Positions 26,178 to 37,852 of a DNA stretch of 64,000 nucleotides are shown here, piece after piece (the stretch's first letter is position 1; the number at the start of each line of letters is the position of its first letter). Location: contig CAVXZW010000029.1 in assembly GCA_963766445.1 (NCBI GenBank), forward strand, positions 1 to 64,000, written 5' to 3'. A program made the translations under genes and the position numbers. The notes below the pieces were generated by a model. The model was not told the DNA's origin, did not search any database, and saw only the letters and a list, made by a program, of their open reading frames with translations. The stretch comes from JAICYJ01 sp963766445 (GTDB lineage Bacteria; Actinomycetota; Thermoleophilia; Gaiellales; JAICJC01).

Positions 26178-26917
26178 TGGACTTCGCCGCGCTGGCCGGC
26201 GGGTACGACGAGCTGCGGCCGGCCGGCGAGAGCTGGCGGGAGCTGGCTGCGCTGGAGCTGGCCGAGCTGGGGCCGGCCGCGCGGCTGCTGGACGTGGGAT
26301 GCGGCACGGGCCGGTTCGCGGTGTTCGCGGCCGAGCGGCTGGGGGCGCGGGTGTGGGGGGTCGACCCGTCGTCGGAGATGCTCGATCAGGCGAGGCGGCG
26401 CGGCGGTCGCGGGGGTGGGGTGGAAGCAGGCCGCGGCGGAACACCTTCCCTTCAAGGACGGCTGGTTCGACGCAGCGCACGCGCACCTGGTGATGCACGT
26501 GGTCGACGACGTCGGTGCGGCGCTGTCCGAGATCGCGCGCGTGCTGTGCCCGGGCGGCCGGCTGGTGGTGGTCAGCTTCCGCAGCGGAGCACTTCGACCG
26601 GTTCCACCTGAACCCGTACTTCCCGACCCTGGCCGGGATCGACCGCGCCCGGTTCCCGGATCCCGCAGCGCTGTCCGCGGCCATCGGCGGGGCCGGATTC
26701 CACGACGTGGCCGAACGCGGTCTGCACCAGCAGGTCGACGCTCGCTCCCGAAGCGGTGCTGGAGCGCGTGCGCGGACGCTACATCTCCACCCTGCACCTG
26801 CTGGACGAGCGCGACTACCAGGACGGTCTCGCCCGCCTCGAGCACGACCTGGCCGGCCGCGAACAGCCGCTCATGGCCGACCTGTTCTGGTCGATCACCA
26901 CCGCCACCCGTACCTAG
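26177..26917 (+). CDS. class I SAM-dependent methyltransferase, several frame slips
   Basis: About 246 residues, coupled to rnz (TGATG). The SAM-binding motif LLDVGCGTGRFAVFAAERLG, VDPSSEMLDQARR, AAAEHLPFKDGWFDAAHAHL and the post-II block IARVLCPGGRLVVVSF are clear. The C-terminal part runs ERVRGRYISTLHLLDERDYQ to FWSITTATRT and a TAG at 26915. Three or four one-base slips (near 26405, 26585, 26745) fragment it. The substrate is unknown. Confidence 0.72.
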
Positions 26918-27104
26918 GGTGGAACGGGAGTGCCGGGCACCGTCGTTTCACCGTTGACCGATCCGCGGCGGGTCTGCGACCAACCTCGTTGCAGCCCCCT
27001 GGTGTTCCGTGTCGAAGCTCGCCACGCTTGACCAGCGACAGGTCACGCCGCGGTCGCACCCATGTGACGGGCGTAACGACGGTGCCCGGCACCTGCGTTC
27101 CACC
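26918..27104. repeat. MITE/REP-like element with inverted ends
   Basis: The left end GGTGGAACG...GTGCCGGGCACCGTCGTT recurs inverted at the right end (27075-27104), giving ~32-bp imperfect terminal inverted repeats around ~125 bp. Each end contains the palindrome GTGCCGGGCAC. The element begins right after the methyltransferase stop and ends 12 bp before the convergent glycosylase stop. It belongs to the same family as 56031-56313. No coding capacity. Confidence 0.75.
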
Positions 27105-27116
27105 CCGCGACGACGC

Positions 27117-27708
27117 TCAGCGGGCGTCGAGCGCGGCCAGCTCGGCTGCCATGCCGGCCGCAAAGCGCTACGCCGCCGCCGTTCGCGGGATGCCGGACGT
27201 AGTTGGCGCCCTCGCCCAGGATGCCCTCCGCGATCCGGCCGACCGCCACCACCCGCCGCGGCCGCAGCAGCTCGATCGCCCGCAGCGCGAACTCCGCGCC
27301 GATCTCGACCTCGGCCACCGACGGCCGCCGGTTCGACAGCGGCTCGCCCGGCCTGTGGGGATGGTGCGGCACCGTGTTCCACAGGATCACCCGGCGTTCG
27401 GCCGCCAGCTCGTCCAGCACCCGGTGCACGATCGTCCCCGAGGGCTCGCTCCAGCCGCCCGCCCGGTCGCTGGTGGTCCGGTACGGCGGGCCCCATCGCA
27501 TCAGGTCACGCTCGCTCGTGAACGCGATCCCCGACCACCGCATCCCCTGGTATCCGGCCGCCTCGCCCAGCGCCAGCACGTCCGCGCCCGACCGCTCGGC
27601 CAGATACCGCTCCAGGTTCGCCAGCCGCACGGCACCGTCGCGCCCGGCGTACTGGTTGAAGGTGGCGCCGATGCGGGCGCGCGCGATGTCGCGGAGCAGG
27701 TCGTCCAC
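27117..27708 (-). CDS. uracil-DNA glycosylase superfamily protein, one frame slip
   Basis: About 197 residues, base-excision-repair glycosylase fold. Motifs are LGEAAGYQGMRWSGIAFTSE near residue 45, WNTVPHHPHRPGEP in the middle, and VVAVGRIAEGILG with YVRHPANGG near the end. A TTT-for-TT slip near 27165 gives the natural tail AAGMAAELAALDAR and the TGA at 27117. TACGAT 6 nt upstream supports GTG 27708. Exact lesion specificity is unknown. Confidence 0.82.
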
Positions 27709-27714
27709 CGTGCG

Positions 27715-27720
27715 ATCGTA
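27715..27720 (-). promoter_or_regulatory. leaderless -10 element (UDG gene)
   Basis: Minus-strand TACGAT ends 6 nt before the GTG at 27708. Confidence 0.5.
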
Positions 27721-27753
27721 CCGGCCGATCCCGGCGGCGCTCGGATACTCGGC

Positions 27754-27759
27754 TAGCCT
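27754..27759 (+). promoter_or_regulatory. leaderless -10 element (methyltransferase)
   Basis: TAGCCT ends 8 nt before the ATG at 27768. Confidence 0.45.
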
Positions 27760-27767
27760 GCCGCCTG

Positions 27768-28544
27768 ATGACCGATCACGAGATCCACCTGCTGCGGGCG
27801 CAGTCCTTCGGCGACGTGGCCGAGGCCTACCAGCAGGCACGGCCGACCTATCCCGCGGCTGCGGTCGACTGGGTGCTCGCCGCCGCTCCCGGGCACGACG
27901 TGCTCGACCTGGCCGCCGGCACCGGCAAGCTGACCCGGACGATCATCGCCGCCGGCGGCAACGTCACCGCCGTGGAGCCGCTGGACGGGATGCGCGCGCA
28001 GCTGCAGGCGGCCTACCCCGACGTCCCGGTGCACGCCGGCACGGCCGAGCAGATACCGCTCGACGACGAAAGCGTCGACGCCGTGCTGGTGGGCCAGGCC
28101 TTCCACTGGTTCGATCACGACGCCGCGCTGAACGAGATCGCCCGTGTGCTGCGCCCGGGTGGCGTGCTGGGCCTGCTCTGGAACATCCGCGACGACTCGA
28201 TCGGCTGGGTGGCCGAGCTGACCGGCACGCTGGTGATGGGCGCGGACGTGCTGTCGCAGGTGGACGGATCGGACTGGGAGAGCGTGGGGGAGCACGAGCG
28301 GTTCGGCCCGATCGAGCGCCGCGACTTCCCCAACCCGACCCCGTTTGACGCCGACCGGCTGGTCGCCTGGGCCACCTCCACCAGCACGCTGGCCACCATG
28401 GCGCCCGACCAGCGCGCCGAGACGCTCCAGGCCGTGCGCGAGTTCGCGACCCGCCACCCGGGCCTCGGCGAGGAAGATCACTTCACGATGCCGTTCGTGA
28501 CGGTCACCGCGCGCGCACGCCTGGCCGCCATCCGCCCTGGCTGA
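27768..28544 (+). CDS. class I SAM-dependent methyltransferase
   Basis: A 258-residue intact methyltransferase of the UbiE/'Methyltransf_11' type. It starts SFGDVAEAYQQARPTYP and has the SAM loop VLDLAAGTGKLTRTIIAAG, AVEPLDGMRAQL, HAGTAEQIPL and VGQAFHWFD. The last two are typical of the subgroup related to yeast Crg1 and trans-aconitate methyltransferases. Substrate unknown. Its last codons overlap the predicted -10 of the pyr operon. Confidence 0.85.
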   Translation: MTDHEIHLLRAQSFGDVAEAYQQARPTYPAAAVDWVLAAAPGHDVLDLAAGTGKLTRTIIAAGGNVTAVEPLDGMRAQLQAAYPDVPVHAGTAEQIPLDDESVDAVLVGQAFHWFDHDAALNEIARVLRPGGVLGLLWNIRDDSIGWVAELTGTLVMGADVLSQVDGSDWESVGEHERFGPIERRDFPNPTPFDADRLVAWATSTSTLATMAPDQRAETLQAVREFATRHPGLGEEDHFTMPFVTVTARARLAAIRPG

Positions 28545-28550
28545 TAGGCT
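28545..28550 (+). promoter_or_regulatory. candidate -10 element of the pyr operon
   Basis: TAGGCT at the methyltransferase stop would start a transcript near 28557, with a leader of about 75 nt before the leader-peptide ATG. No clear -35 is seen. Confidence 0.45.
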
Positions 28551-28590
28551 GTTCCCGGCTCGATCAACGACAGAGCCAGCCCTGCATGCC

Positions 28591-28624
28591 CCTTTAATCC
28601 GCGGCCAGAGAGCCCGGGAAGGAG
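28591..28624 (+). promoter_or_regulatory. PyrR-binding RNA hairpin
   Basis: The RNA can fold with CCTT pairing to AAGG, a bulge (TAAT), then CC-CGG pairing to CCG-GG, and a loop containing CCAGAGAGC. This matches the bulged hairpin with a GAGAG-type loop that PyrR binds when UMP is plentiful. The 3' strand holds the GGAG ribosome-binding site of the leader peptide, so PyrR binding should block its translation. Confidence 0.78.
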
Positions 28625-28631
28625 TCGCAAA

Positions 28632-28673
28632 ATGACGCGTGCCTGCCCAACGACGCTGCCCACAGCCGGGTGA
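28632..28673 (+). CDS. 13-codon pyr leader peptide
   Basis: ATG 28632 lies 7 nt after the GGAG in the PyrR hairpin and encodes MTRACPTTLPTAG. Its TGA overlaps the GTG of pyrR (GTGA). Translation of pyrR is therefore probably coupled to this peptide, which passes on the repression. No other role is evident. Confidence 0.6.
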   Translation: MTRACPTTLPTAG

Positions 28674-29218
28674 GCGTTCCCGAGATCGCAGGCCGGGTTC
28701 TGCTCGACGAGGCCGATCTGCAGCGGACGCTGCGCCGGATCGCGCACGAGATCGTCGAGAAGCACCCCGACATCGACCGCCTCGTCCTGGTCGGGATCCA
28801 CACCCGCGGCGTCTACCTGGCCGACCGCCTGGCCGCGCTGATCGAGCAGTTCAGCGACGTGCGCGTGCCCACCGGCGCGCTCGACATCTCCTTCTACCGC
28901 GACGACGTGCGCGCGCACCCCCAGCCGGTGGTGAAGGCAACCCGGCTGGACTTCCCGATCGACGGCCGCTCGGTGGTGCTCGTGGACGACGTGCTGTTCA
29001 CCGGTCGCACCATCCGCAGCGCCATCGAGGCGCTGTTCGGCTACGGCCGGCCGGAGCGCGTGCAGCTGGCGGTGCTGGTCGACCGCGGCCACCGCGAGCT
29101 GCCGATCCGGCCCGACTACGTCGGCAAGAACCTGCCCACCGCGCGCGCCGAGCGCGTGAACGTCCAGCTTTCCGAGGTCGACGACGTCGACCGCATCGTC
29201 CTTCTCACCGCAGACTAG
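28670..29218 (+). CDS. pyrR: PyrR, pyr operon regulator / uracil phosphoribosyltransferase
   Basis: A 182-residue UMP-dependent RNA-binding regulator of pyrimidine synthesis with phosphoribosyltransferase fold. The PRPP loop VVLVDDVLFTGRTIRSAIEAL (about residues 102-122), the N-terminal LVGIHTRGVYLADRLA and the RNA-binding basic segment are present. The protein ends VDDVDRIVLLTAD. It is the first structural gene after the PyrR hairpin, so it controls its own operon. Confidence 0.95.
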   Translation: MSVPEIAGRVLLDEADLQRTLRRIAHEIVEKHPDIDRLVLVGIHTRGVYLADRLAALIEQFSDVRVPTGALDISFYRDDVRAHPQPVVKATRLDFPIDGRSVVLVDDVLFTGRTIRSAIEALFGYGRPERVQLAVLVDRGHRELPIRPDYVGKNLPTARAERVNVQLSEVDDVDRIVLLTAD

Positions 29219-29226
29219 GAGCGCTC

Positions 29227-30222
29227 GTGGATCTCTACCCACCAACCGGACTGCCCAGACGCCGCCACCTGCTCTCGATCTCCGACCTCGACCGCGCCGA
29301 CGTGGAGCGGCTGCTGGAGACGGCGGAGGGCTTCGAGTCGGTGATGCAGCGCGACGTCAAGAAGGTGCCGACGCTGCGCGGCCGCACGGTCGTCAACCTC
29401 TTCTTCGAGTCGTCCACCCGCACCTCGAGCTCGTTCGAGCTGGCCGCCAAGCGCCTGTCGGCCGACACCATCAGCGTCAAGGCCTCGGGCTCCAGCGTCG
29501 ACAAGGGCGAGTCGCTGAAGGACACCATCCTCACCCTCAGCGCCTACGACCCGGACGTGATCGTGATCCGCCACCCCCAGGCCGGCGCGCCCGCGATCGT
29601 CACCCGCCACACCGACGCCCACGTCGTCAACGCCGGCGACGGCAAGCACCAGCACCCGACGCAGAGCCTGCTCGACCTGTACACGATCAGGAAGGCACTG
29701 GGCAAGGTCGAGGGGCTGCAGGTCGCCATCGTCGGAGACGTCCTGCACTCGCGGGTGGCCCGCTCCAACATCCAGGCGCTGACCATGCTCGGCGCCAGCG
29801 TCACCCTGGTCGGCCCGCCGACGCTGATCCCGCGCGAAGCGGCCGCGATGGGCGTGACCGTCTCGCACAGCATCGACGACATCGCCGAGGTCGACGTCAT
29901 CTACGTCCTGCGCATGCAGCGGGAGCGCATGCTGGAGGGCGCGAACTACGTGCCCTCGCTGCGCGAGTACAGCGCGCTTTGGGGGGTGACCCCGGACCGG
30001 GTGCGGCCCAGCCAGCTGGTGATGCACCCCGGCCCGATCAACCGCGGCGTCGAGATCTCGGCCGAGGTGGCCGACAGCGCCAGCTCGCGGATCGTCGACC
30101 AGGTGCGGGCCGGCCTGGTGACGCGGATGGCGGTGCTCTACGACCTGCTCACCGAGCCGACCACCACCGGCGGCCAGGCCGCCCTGCGGGCCGTCGAGCC
30201 GGCCGGGCAGGAGGTGGCCTGA
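29227..30222 (+). CDS. pyrB: aspartate carbamoyltransferase, catalytic chain
   Basis: A 331-residue ATCase that forms carbamoyl-aspartate, the first committed step of pyrimidine synthesis. The carbamoyl-phosphate motif FFESSTRTSSSFELAAKRL, NAGDGKHQHPTQSLLDLYTI, AIVGDVLHSRVARSN and VMHPGPINRGVEI are complete. GTG 29227 lies 9 bp after pyrR with GGAG just upstream. No regulatory chain gene (pyrI) follows, as is usual in actinobacteria. Confidence 0.96.
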   Translation: MDLYPPTGLPRRRHLLSISDLDRADVERLLETAEGFESVMQRDVKKVPTLRGRTVVNLFFESSTRTSSSFELAAKRLSADTISVKASGSSVDKGESLKDTILTLSAYDPDVIVIRHPQAGAPAIVTRHTDAHVVNAGDGKHQHPTQSLLDLYTIRKALGKVEGLQVAIVGDVLHSRVARSNIQALTMLGASVTLVGPPTLIPREAAAMGVTVSHSIDDIAEVDVIYVLRMQRERMLEGANYVPSLREYSALWGVTPDRVRPSQLVMHPGPINRGVEISAEVADSASSRIVDQVRAGLVTRMAVLYDLLTEPTTTGGQAALRAVEPAGQEVA

Positions 30223-31547
30223 TGCAGAGGCTGACCCACCGCGAGGCACCGCCCGCCAACCTGCTGATCTCCGGCGCCCGCCTGTTCGACGGCGGCAGCG
30301 GCCTGGAGGGCGTGCAGCTGGACGTCCGCGTCGTCGAGGGAGCGATCGCCGAGATCGGCTCCGACCTGGAGGCCGACGGGGCCGAGACGATCGACGCGGC
30401 CGGGCTGACCATGACCCCGGGCCTGATCGACCCGCACGTGCACCTGCGCACCCCCGGAGACGAGGACGAGGAGGACATCGCCTCGGGCACCCGCGCGGCA
30501 GCGGCCGGCGGGTTCGTGGCCATCCTGGCCATGCCCAACACCGATCCCGTGGTCGACAGCGCGGCCGTGCTGAGCGGGCTGATCGAGCGCGCCGGCGAGC
30601 AGGCCGCGGTGCCGACCGGGTTCTTCGCCGCCATCAGCCGCGGCCTGGAGGGCCGCGAGCTGGTGGACATGGCCGAGCTGGCCGCCCGCGGAGCAGCCGG
30701 GTTCTCGGACGACGGCCGCCCGGTCGAACGCGCCGGCATGCTGCGCCGGGCGCTGCAGTACAGCCGCGTCACCGGCCTCAAGCTGACGCTGCACGAGGAG
30801 GACATGACCCTCACCGCCGGTTCGCAGATGCACGAGGGCGCCGTCTCGGCCGAGCTCGGCCTGCACGGGTACCCCGGGATCGGCGAGAGCGTGATGGTCG
30901 GCCGCGATCTGCAGATCGCCCGCTACGAGCACGCTCCGCTGCACCTCTGCCACATCTCCGCGGCCGAGTCGGTGGCCGAGATCCGCCGCGCCAAGGAGCT
31001 GGGCGTCGAGGTCACCGCCGAGGTCTCGCCGCACCACCTGTGCCTGACCGACGAGCTGGTCCGCGATCTCGACCCGGCCGTCAGCAAGATGAACCCACCG
31101 TTGCGCTCGGCCGCCGACCGCGCCGCGCTGATCGAGGCGCTGGCCGACGGTACGCTCGACTGCATCGCCACCGATCACGCGCCGCACCGCACGCACGAGA
31201 AGGAGGTGCCGTTCGAGGCGGCGCCGAACGGGGTGATCGGCCTGGAGACGGCGTTCGCCGCCGTCTACACCGAGCTGGTGGCTCCCGGCCTGGTGTCGCT
31301 CTCGACGGTGATCGAACGGATGTCGGCCGGCCCGGCGCGGGCCTTCGATCTGCCCGTCCCGGCTCTGCGCACCGGCGCTCCCGCCGACCTCGCGCTCTGG
31401 GATCTGTCCGAGAGCTGGGTGGTCGCGCCGCCGTACGCCTCCCGCTCGCGCAACTGCGCATTCGCCGGGCGCACGCTGCAGGGCCGCTGCACGATCACGA
31501 TCGCCGCCGGCACCGTCGCCCACCGGCTGGCCGAGGTGGCACGGTGA
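30222..31547 (+). CDS. pyrC: dihydroorotase
   Basis: A 441-residue class I dihydroorotase (amidohydrolase) that closes carbamoyl-aspartate to dihydroorotate. Metal motif GLIDPHVHLRTPGDEDEED, the NTDP loop AILAMPNTDPVVDS, and CIATDHAPHRTHEKEVPF are clear. The ATG shares a base with the pyrB stop (TGATG). Confidence 0.95.
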   Translation: MQRLTHREAPPANLLISGARLFDGGSGLEGVQLDVRVVEGAIAEIGSDLEADGAETIDAAGLTMTPGLIDPHVHLRTPGDEDEEDIASGTRAAAAGGFVAILAMPNTDPVVDSAAVLSGLIERAGEQAAVPTGFFAAISRGLEGRELVDMAELAARGAAGFSDDGRPVERAGMLRRALQYSRVTGLKLTLHEEDMTLTAGSQMHEGAVSAELGLHGYPGIGESVMVGRDLQIARYEHAPLHLCHISAAESVAEIRRAKELGVEVTAEVSPHHLCLTDELVRDLDPAVSKMNPPLRSAADRAALIEALADGTLDCIATDHAPHRTHEKEVPFEAAPNGVIGLETAFAAVYTELVAPGLVSLSTVIERMSAGPARAFDLPVPALRTGAPADLALWDLSESWVVAPPYASRSRNCAFAGRTLQGRCTITIAAGTVAHRLAEVAR

Positions 31548-32639
31548 CCGCCCTGCTGGTGCTCGAGGACGGCACGGTGTTCGAAGGCGAGGCCTACGGT
31601 GGAACCGGTACTGCGGTCGGCGAGCTGGTGTTCATCACGTCCATGACCGGCTACCAGGAGATCGTCACCGACCCGTCGTTCGCCGGCCAGATGATCACCT
31701 TCACGCAGCCGATGATCGGCAACTACGGGGTGGAGGCCGATGCCTCCGAGTCGGACCGGCCGCAGGCGCGGGCGGTGATCGTACGCGAGGGCCGAAACGC
31801 CGCGCCGGCGGGGCGCGTGGGCTTCTCTGACTGGTTGGCCGGCCACGGTGTAATCGGCATCCAGGGGCTCGACACGCGCATGCTGACGCGGCGCCTGCGC
31901 GACGGCGGCACCATGCGCGCGGCCGTCTGCTCGGATGGAACGCCGGTGCCGCAGCTGCTGGCGCTGATCGGCGGCGAGCCGGAGATGGCCGGGCAGGCGC
32001 TGGCCGGCGAGGTGTCGTGCGTGCGGGCCGAGCAGCTGCCGGCCCTGGCGCCCGAGCTTGCCCACGTGGTGGTGCTCGACTACGGGGTGAAGGGGTCGAT
32101 CGTACGGATTCTGCGCGAGCAGGGCGCCCGGGTGACCGTGCTGCCCTGGAACGCCACGGCCGAGCAGGTGCTCGAGTTGCGCCCCGACGGCGTGCTGCTC
32201 GGCAACGGACCGGGCGATCCGGCCGCGCTGCCCGGCTGTGTGTCGGAGGTGCGCGAGCTGGTCGGGCAGGTACCCGTGTTCGGGATCTGCCTGGGCCATC
32301 AGCTGCTGGGCAGGGCGCTCGGCCTGGAGACCTTCAAGCTCCGGTTCGGCCATCGCGGCGCCAACCACCCGGTGCTGGACATCGACACGGGGCGAGTGCT
32401 GGTAACGGCCCAGAACCACGGCTTCGCGGTGCGCGTGCCCGCCGGAGGAGGCGACCTCGACACCGATTTCGGGCCGGCCCGCGTCACCCACGTCTCGCTC
32501 TACGACGGCACCGTCGAGGGCCTGGCGCTGCGGGAGCTGCCCGCCTGGTCGATGCAGTTCCACCCCGAGGCCAGCCCCGGGCCGCACGACGCCCGCGAGG
32601 CGCTGGAGCGGTTCGTGGGGTCGCTGACGGAGGCCACCG

Positions 32640-32653
<14 letters not shown>
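31544..32653 (+). CDS. carA: carbamoyl-phosphate synthase small subunit
   Basis: A 369-residue glutaminase subunit that supplies ammonia to CarB. The N-terminal domain has GELVFITSMTGYQEIVTDPS and QMITFTQPMIGNYGV. The class I amidotransferase domain has the Cys nucleophile FGICLGHQLLG, the FKLRFGHRGANHPV block and QFHPEASPGP. GTG 31544 overlaps the pyrC stop (GTGA). Confidence 0.96.
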
Positions 32654-35787
<3,134 letters not shown>

Positions 35788-35801
<14 letters not shown>

Positions 35802-36513
35802 GCGGATGCTGCAGGTCGCTCGGGTCGAGGCGGTCGGCGCCTACACCCTGCTGGTGCTGCGAAACGACGGCGGCGAGTTGGGCGCGCCGGGGCAGTTCTT
35901 CATGCTCCAGGCCGACCCCGAGCCGAGCGGCGCCTACCTGCCGCGGGCGCTGTCGGCGGCCTGGGCCGATGCGGGCGAGATCGCCTTCCTGCTGGACGTG
36001 CGCGGCGCCGGCACGGCCGCCCTGGCCGGGGCTGCGCAGGTGTCGGTGCTGGGGCCGCTCGGCCACGGATTCGAGCTGCATGACGGGCCCGCCATCCTGG
36101 TCGGCGGCGGCATCGGCGCGGCCATCCTGCCCTGGCTGGTGCGCGACCTGCCCGGTCCGGTGACGACCCTGCTCGGGTTCCGGGGACAGCGGCAAGCCGT
36201 GTGTGCCGCGCTGATCGACGCCGATGCCACCGTGGTGCTGGAGCCGACCTACGTGACCGAGCCGCTGGCGCGCCTGCTGCCGGCCAACGCAACCGTCTAC
36301 GCCTGCGGGCCGCACCCGATGCTGCACGCCGTGGCCGCGCTCTGCGCCGAGCACGCCGTGCCCTGCCTGCTGGCGATGGAGGCGGCCATGGCCTGTGGAT
36401 TCGGCGCCTGCTACGGCTGCGCGGTCGAGATCGACGGCGAGTGGAAGCGGCTGTGCGTGGAGGGACCGGTGCTGGAGGCGGGACGGGTGCTGGCGGGCGC
36501 GCATGATCGATAG
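35788..36513 (+). CDS. pyrK: dihydroorotate dehydrogenase electron-transfer subunit
   Basis: A 241-residue FAD/[2Fe-2S] subunit that passes electrons from PyrD to NAD+. The FAD-binding APGQFFMLQ, the NAD-binding PAILVGGGIGAAILPWL, and the C-terminal Fe-S cysteines (MACGFGACYGCAVE and KRLCVEGPV) are present. ATG 35788 overlaps carB by 14 bp; a second ATG at 35806 is possible. Its presence implies the class 1B enzyme. Confidence 0.93.
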
Positions 36514-37444
36514 CCTGGCCACCCGTTTCTGCGGGATCGACCTCGCCCATCCGGTGCTGAACGGCTCGGGCACACTGGACGCGCTGGCGGCGGGTACCCT
36601 CGGCGTGTCCGCCTTTGTCACCAAGACGGTCACGTTGAACCCGCGCGCAGGCAATCCGCCGCAGCGCATCGCCGAGACCCCGCAGGGCATGGTCAACTCG
36701 ATCGGGCTCGCCAACCCCGGCCTCGAGCGGTTCTGCGCCGAGCACCTGCCGCGGCTGGCCGACCTGGGCGTGCCGCTGATCGTGAGCGTGGGGGGCTGGA
36801 GCCGGGAGGAGTACGCCGTCGCCGTGCGGCGGATCGGCGCGCACCCGGCCGTGGCCGCGCTCGAGCTGAACGTGTCCTGCCCCAACGTCGACACCGGCTG
36901 CATCTCGATCGGCACCGACCCGTCGGAGACGCGGGCGCTGCTCGAGCGCTGCCGTGCTGAGACCGAACGGCCGCTGCTGGCCAAGCTCTCGCCGAGCGTG
37001 GCCGACGTCTCGGCCGTCGCGCTGGCCGCCGCCGAGGGCGGAGCGGCGGGCCTGGTGCTGATCAACACCGTGCGCGGAATGGCGATCGACCGCGACACGC
37101 TGCAGCCGCTTCTCGGCGGCGGCGGAGGTGGCCTCTCCGGGCCTGCCGTAAAGCCCGTCGCACTGCACGCCATCTTCCACTGCCGCGCCGCCACCGGGCT
37201 GCCCATCGCCGGCGTCGGCGGCGTCACCTGCGCCCAGGACTGCCTCGAGTTCGCGTCGGCGGGGGCGAACGTTGTCGCCCTCGGCACCGCCCTCTTCCGC
37301 AACCCTGGGCTGGTCGAGGAGGTCGTCGCCGAACTCCCCGGCCTGCTCGAGCGGCACGGCGTTTCCACCTTTGACGACGTCGTCGGACGGGCCCATCACC
37401 ACCAGGGTAAAGCTTTACTTGAGGTTGATGCGAACCACTCTTAA
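36503..37444 (+). CDS. pyrD: dihydroorotate dehydrogenase, class 1B catalytic subunit
   Basis: A 313-residue FMN enzyme that oxidises dihydroorotate to orotate. FVTKTVTLNPRAGNPPQRIA, MVNSIGLANPGL, the catalytic-cysteine loop ELNVSCPNVDTG and GVGGVTCAQDCLEFASAGA are visible; a Cys rather than Ser base fits class 1B. ATG 36503 overlaps pyrK by 11 bp. The C-terminal tail after VVGRAHHHQ becomes AT-rich. No pyrF follows. Confidence 0.94.
   Translation: MIDSLATRFCGIDLAHPVLNGSGTLDALAAGTLGVSAFVTKTVTLNPRAGNPPQRIAETPQGMVNSIGLANPGLERFCAEHLPRLADLGVPLIVSVGGWSREEYAVAVRRIGAHPAVAALELNVSCPNVDTGCISIGTDPSETRALLERCRAETERPLLAKLSPSVADVSAVALAAAEGGAAGLVLINTVRGMAIDRDTLQPLLGGGGGGLSGPAVKPVALHAIFHCRAATGLPIAGVGGVTCAQDCLEFASAGANVVALGTALFRNPGLVEEVVAELPGLLERHGVSTFDDVVGRAHHHQGKALLEVDANHS
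37407..37418. promoter_or_regulatory. 12-bp palindrome at the end of pyrD
   Basis: GTAAAGCTTTAC is a perfect palindrome in an AT-rich patch that stands out from the GC-rich surroundings. It lies about 95 bp before the mihF start. It could be a protein-binding site; nothing else supports a role. Confidence 0.25.
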
Positions 37445-37473
37445 ATCGGCCTATTCTGGCCGTTTCTTTGTCG

Positions 37474-37501
37474 TTGCACGGACGGCCAAGCGTGGTATTA
37501 T
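37474..37501 (+). promoter_or_regulatory. mihF promoter
   Basis: TTGCAC (37474-37479), a 16-bp spacer and TATTAT (37496-37501) form a good sigma-70-type promoter. The ATG of mihF is 12 nt after the -10, so the 5' leader is only a few bases. Confidence 0.65.
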
Positions 37502-37512
37502 CGCCCCGAAAG

Positions 37513-37836
37513 ATGCCCACGCTCCTCTCGCAGGCCCCCTCCCGTTCCCTCGACCAGAGACTCGACGCACTCGACCGGGCGAACCGCATTCGCGTCCAAC
37601 GAGCGCAGCTGAAGCGCGCGCTCAAGGCGGGGGACACCACGTTCGACCAGGTGCTGGTCGACCCGCCGGACTACGTGCTGACGGCGAAGGTCTACGACAT
37701 GCTGCTGTCGGTTCCGCGGCTGGGAAGGGTGCGCGCGGGGCGGCTGCTGACCCAGTGCCGGATCAGCCAGGCCAAGACCATCGGCGGACTGTCGGAACGA
37801 CAGCGCGGCGAGCTGGTCGACCTGTTCAACTCCTGA
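37513..37836 (+). CDS. mihF: actinobacterial integration host factor, MihF
   Basis: A 107-residue nucleoid-associated DNA-binding protein found in actinobacteria. The helix-two-turn-helix core VYDMLLSVPRLGRVRAGRLL and CRISQAKTIGGLSERQRGEL are typical, and a basic helix precedes them (LDRANRIRVQRAQLKRALK). ATG 37513 follows the promoter closely. Position before gmk is conserved in the phylum. Confidence 0.92.
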   Translation: MPTLLSQAPSRSLDQRLDALDRANRIRVQRAQLKRALKAGDTTFDQVLVDPPDYVLTAKVYDMLLSVPRLGRVRAGRLLTQCRISQAKTIGGLSERQRGELVDLFNS

Positions 37837-37852
37837 CGCCGGCCGCCGCCGC

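Noticed and set aside
29215..31523. Long antisense frames over pyrB, pyrC and carA
   Set aside because: They lie opposite intact core enzymes and encode low-complexity protein.
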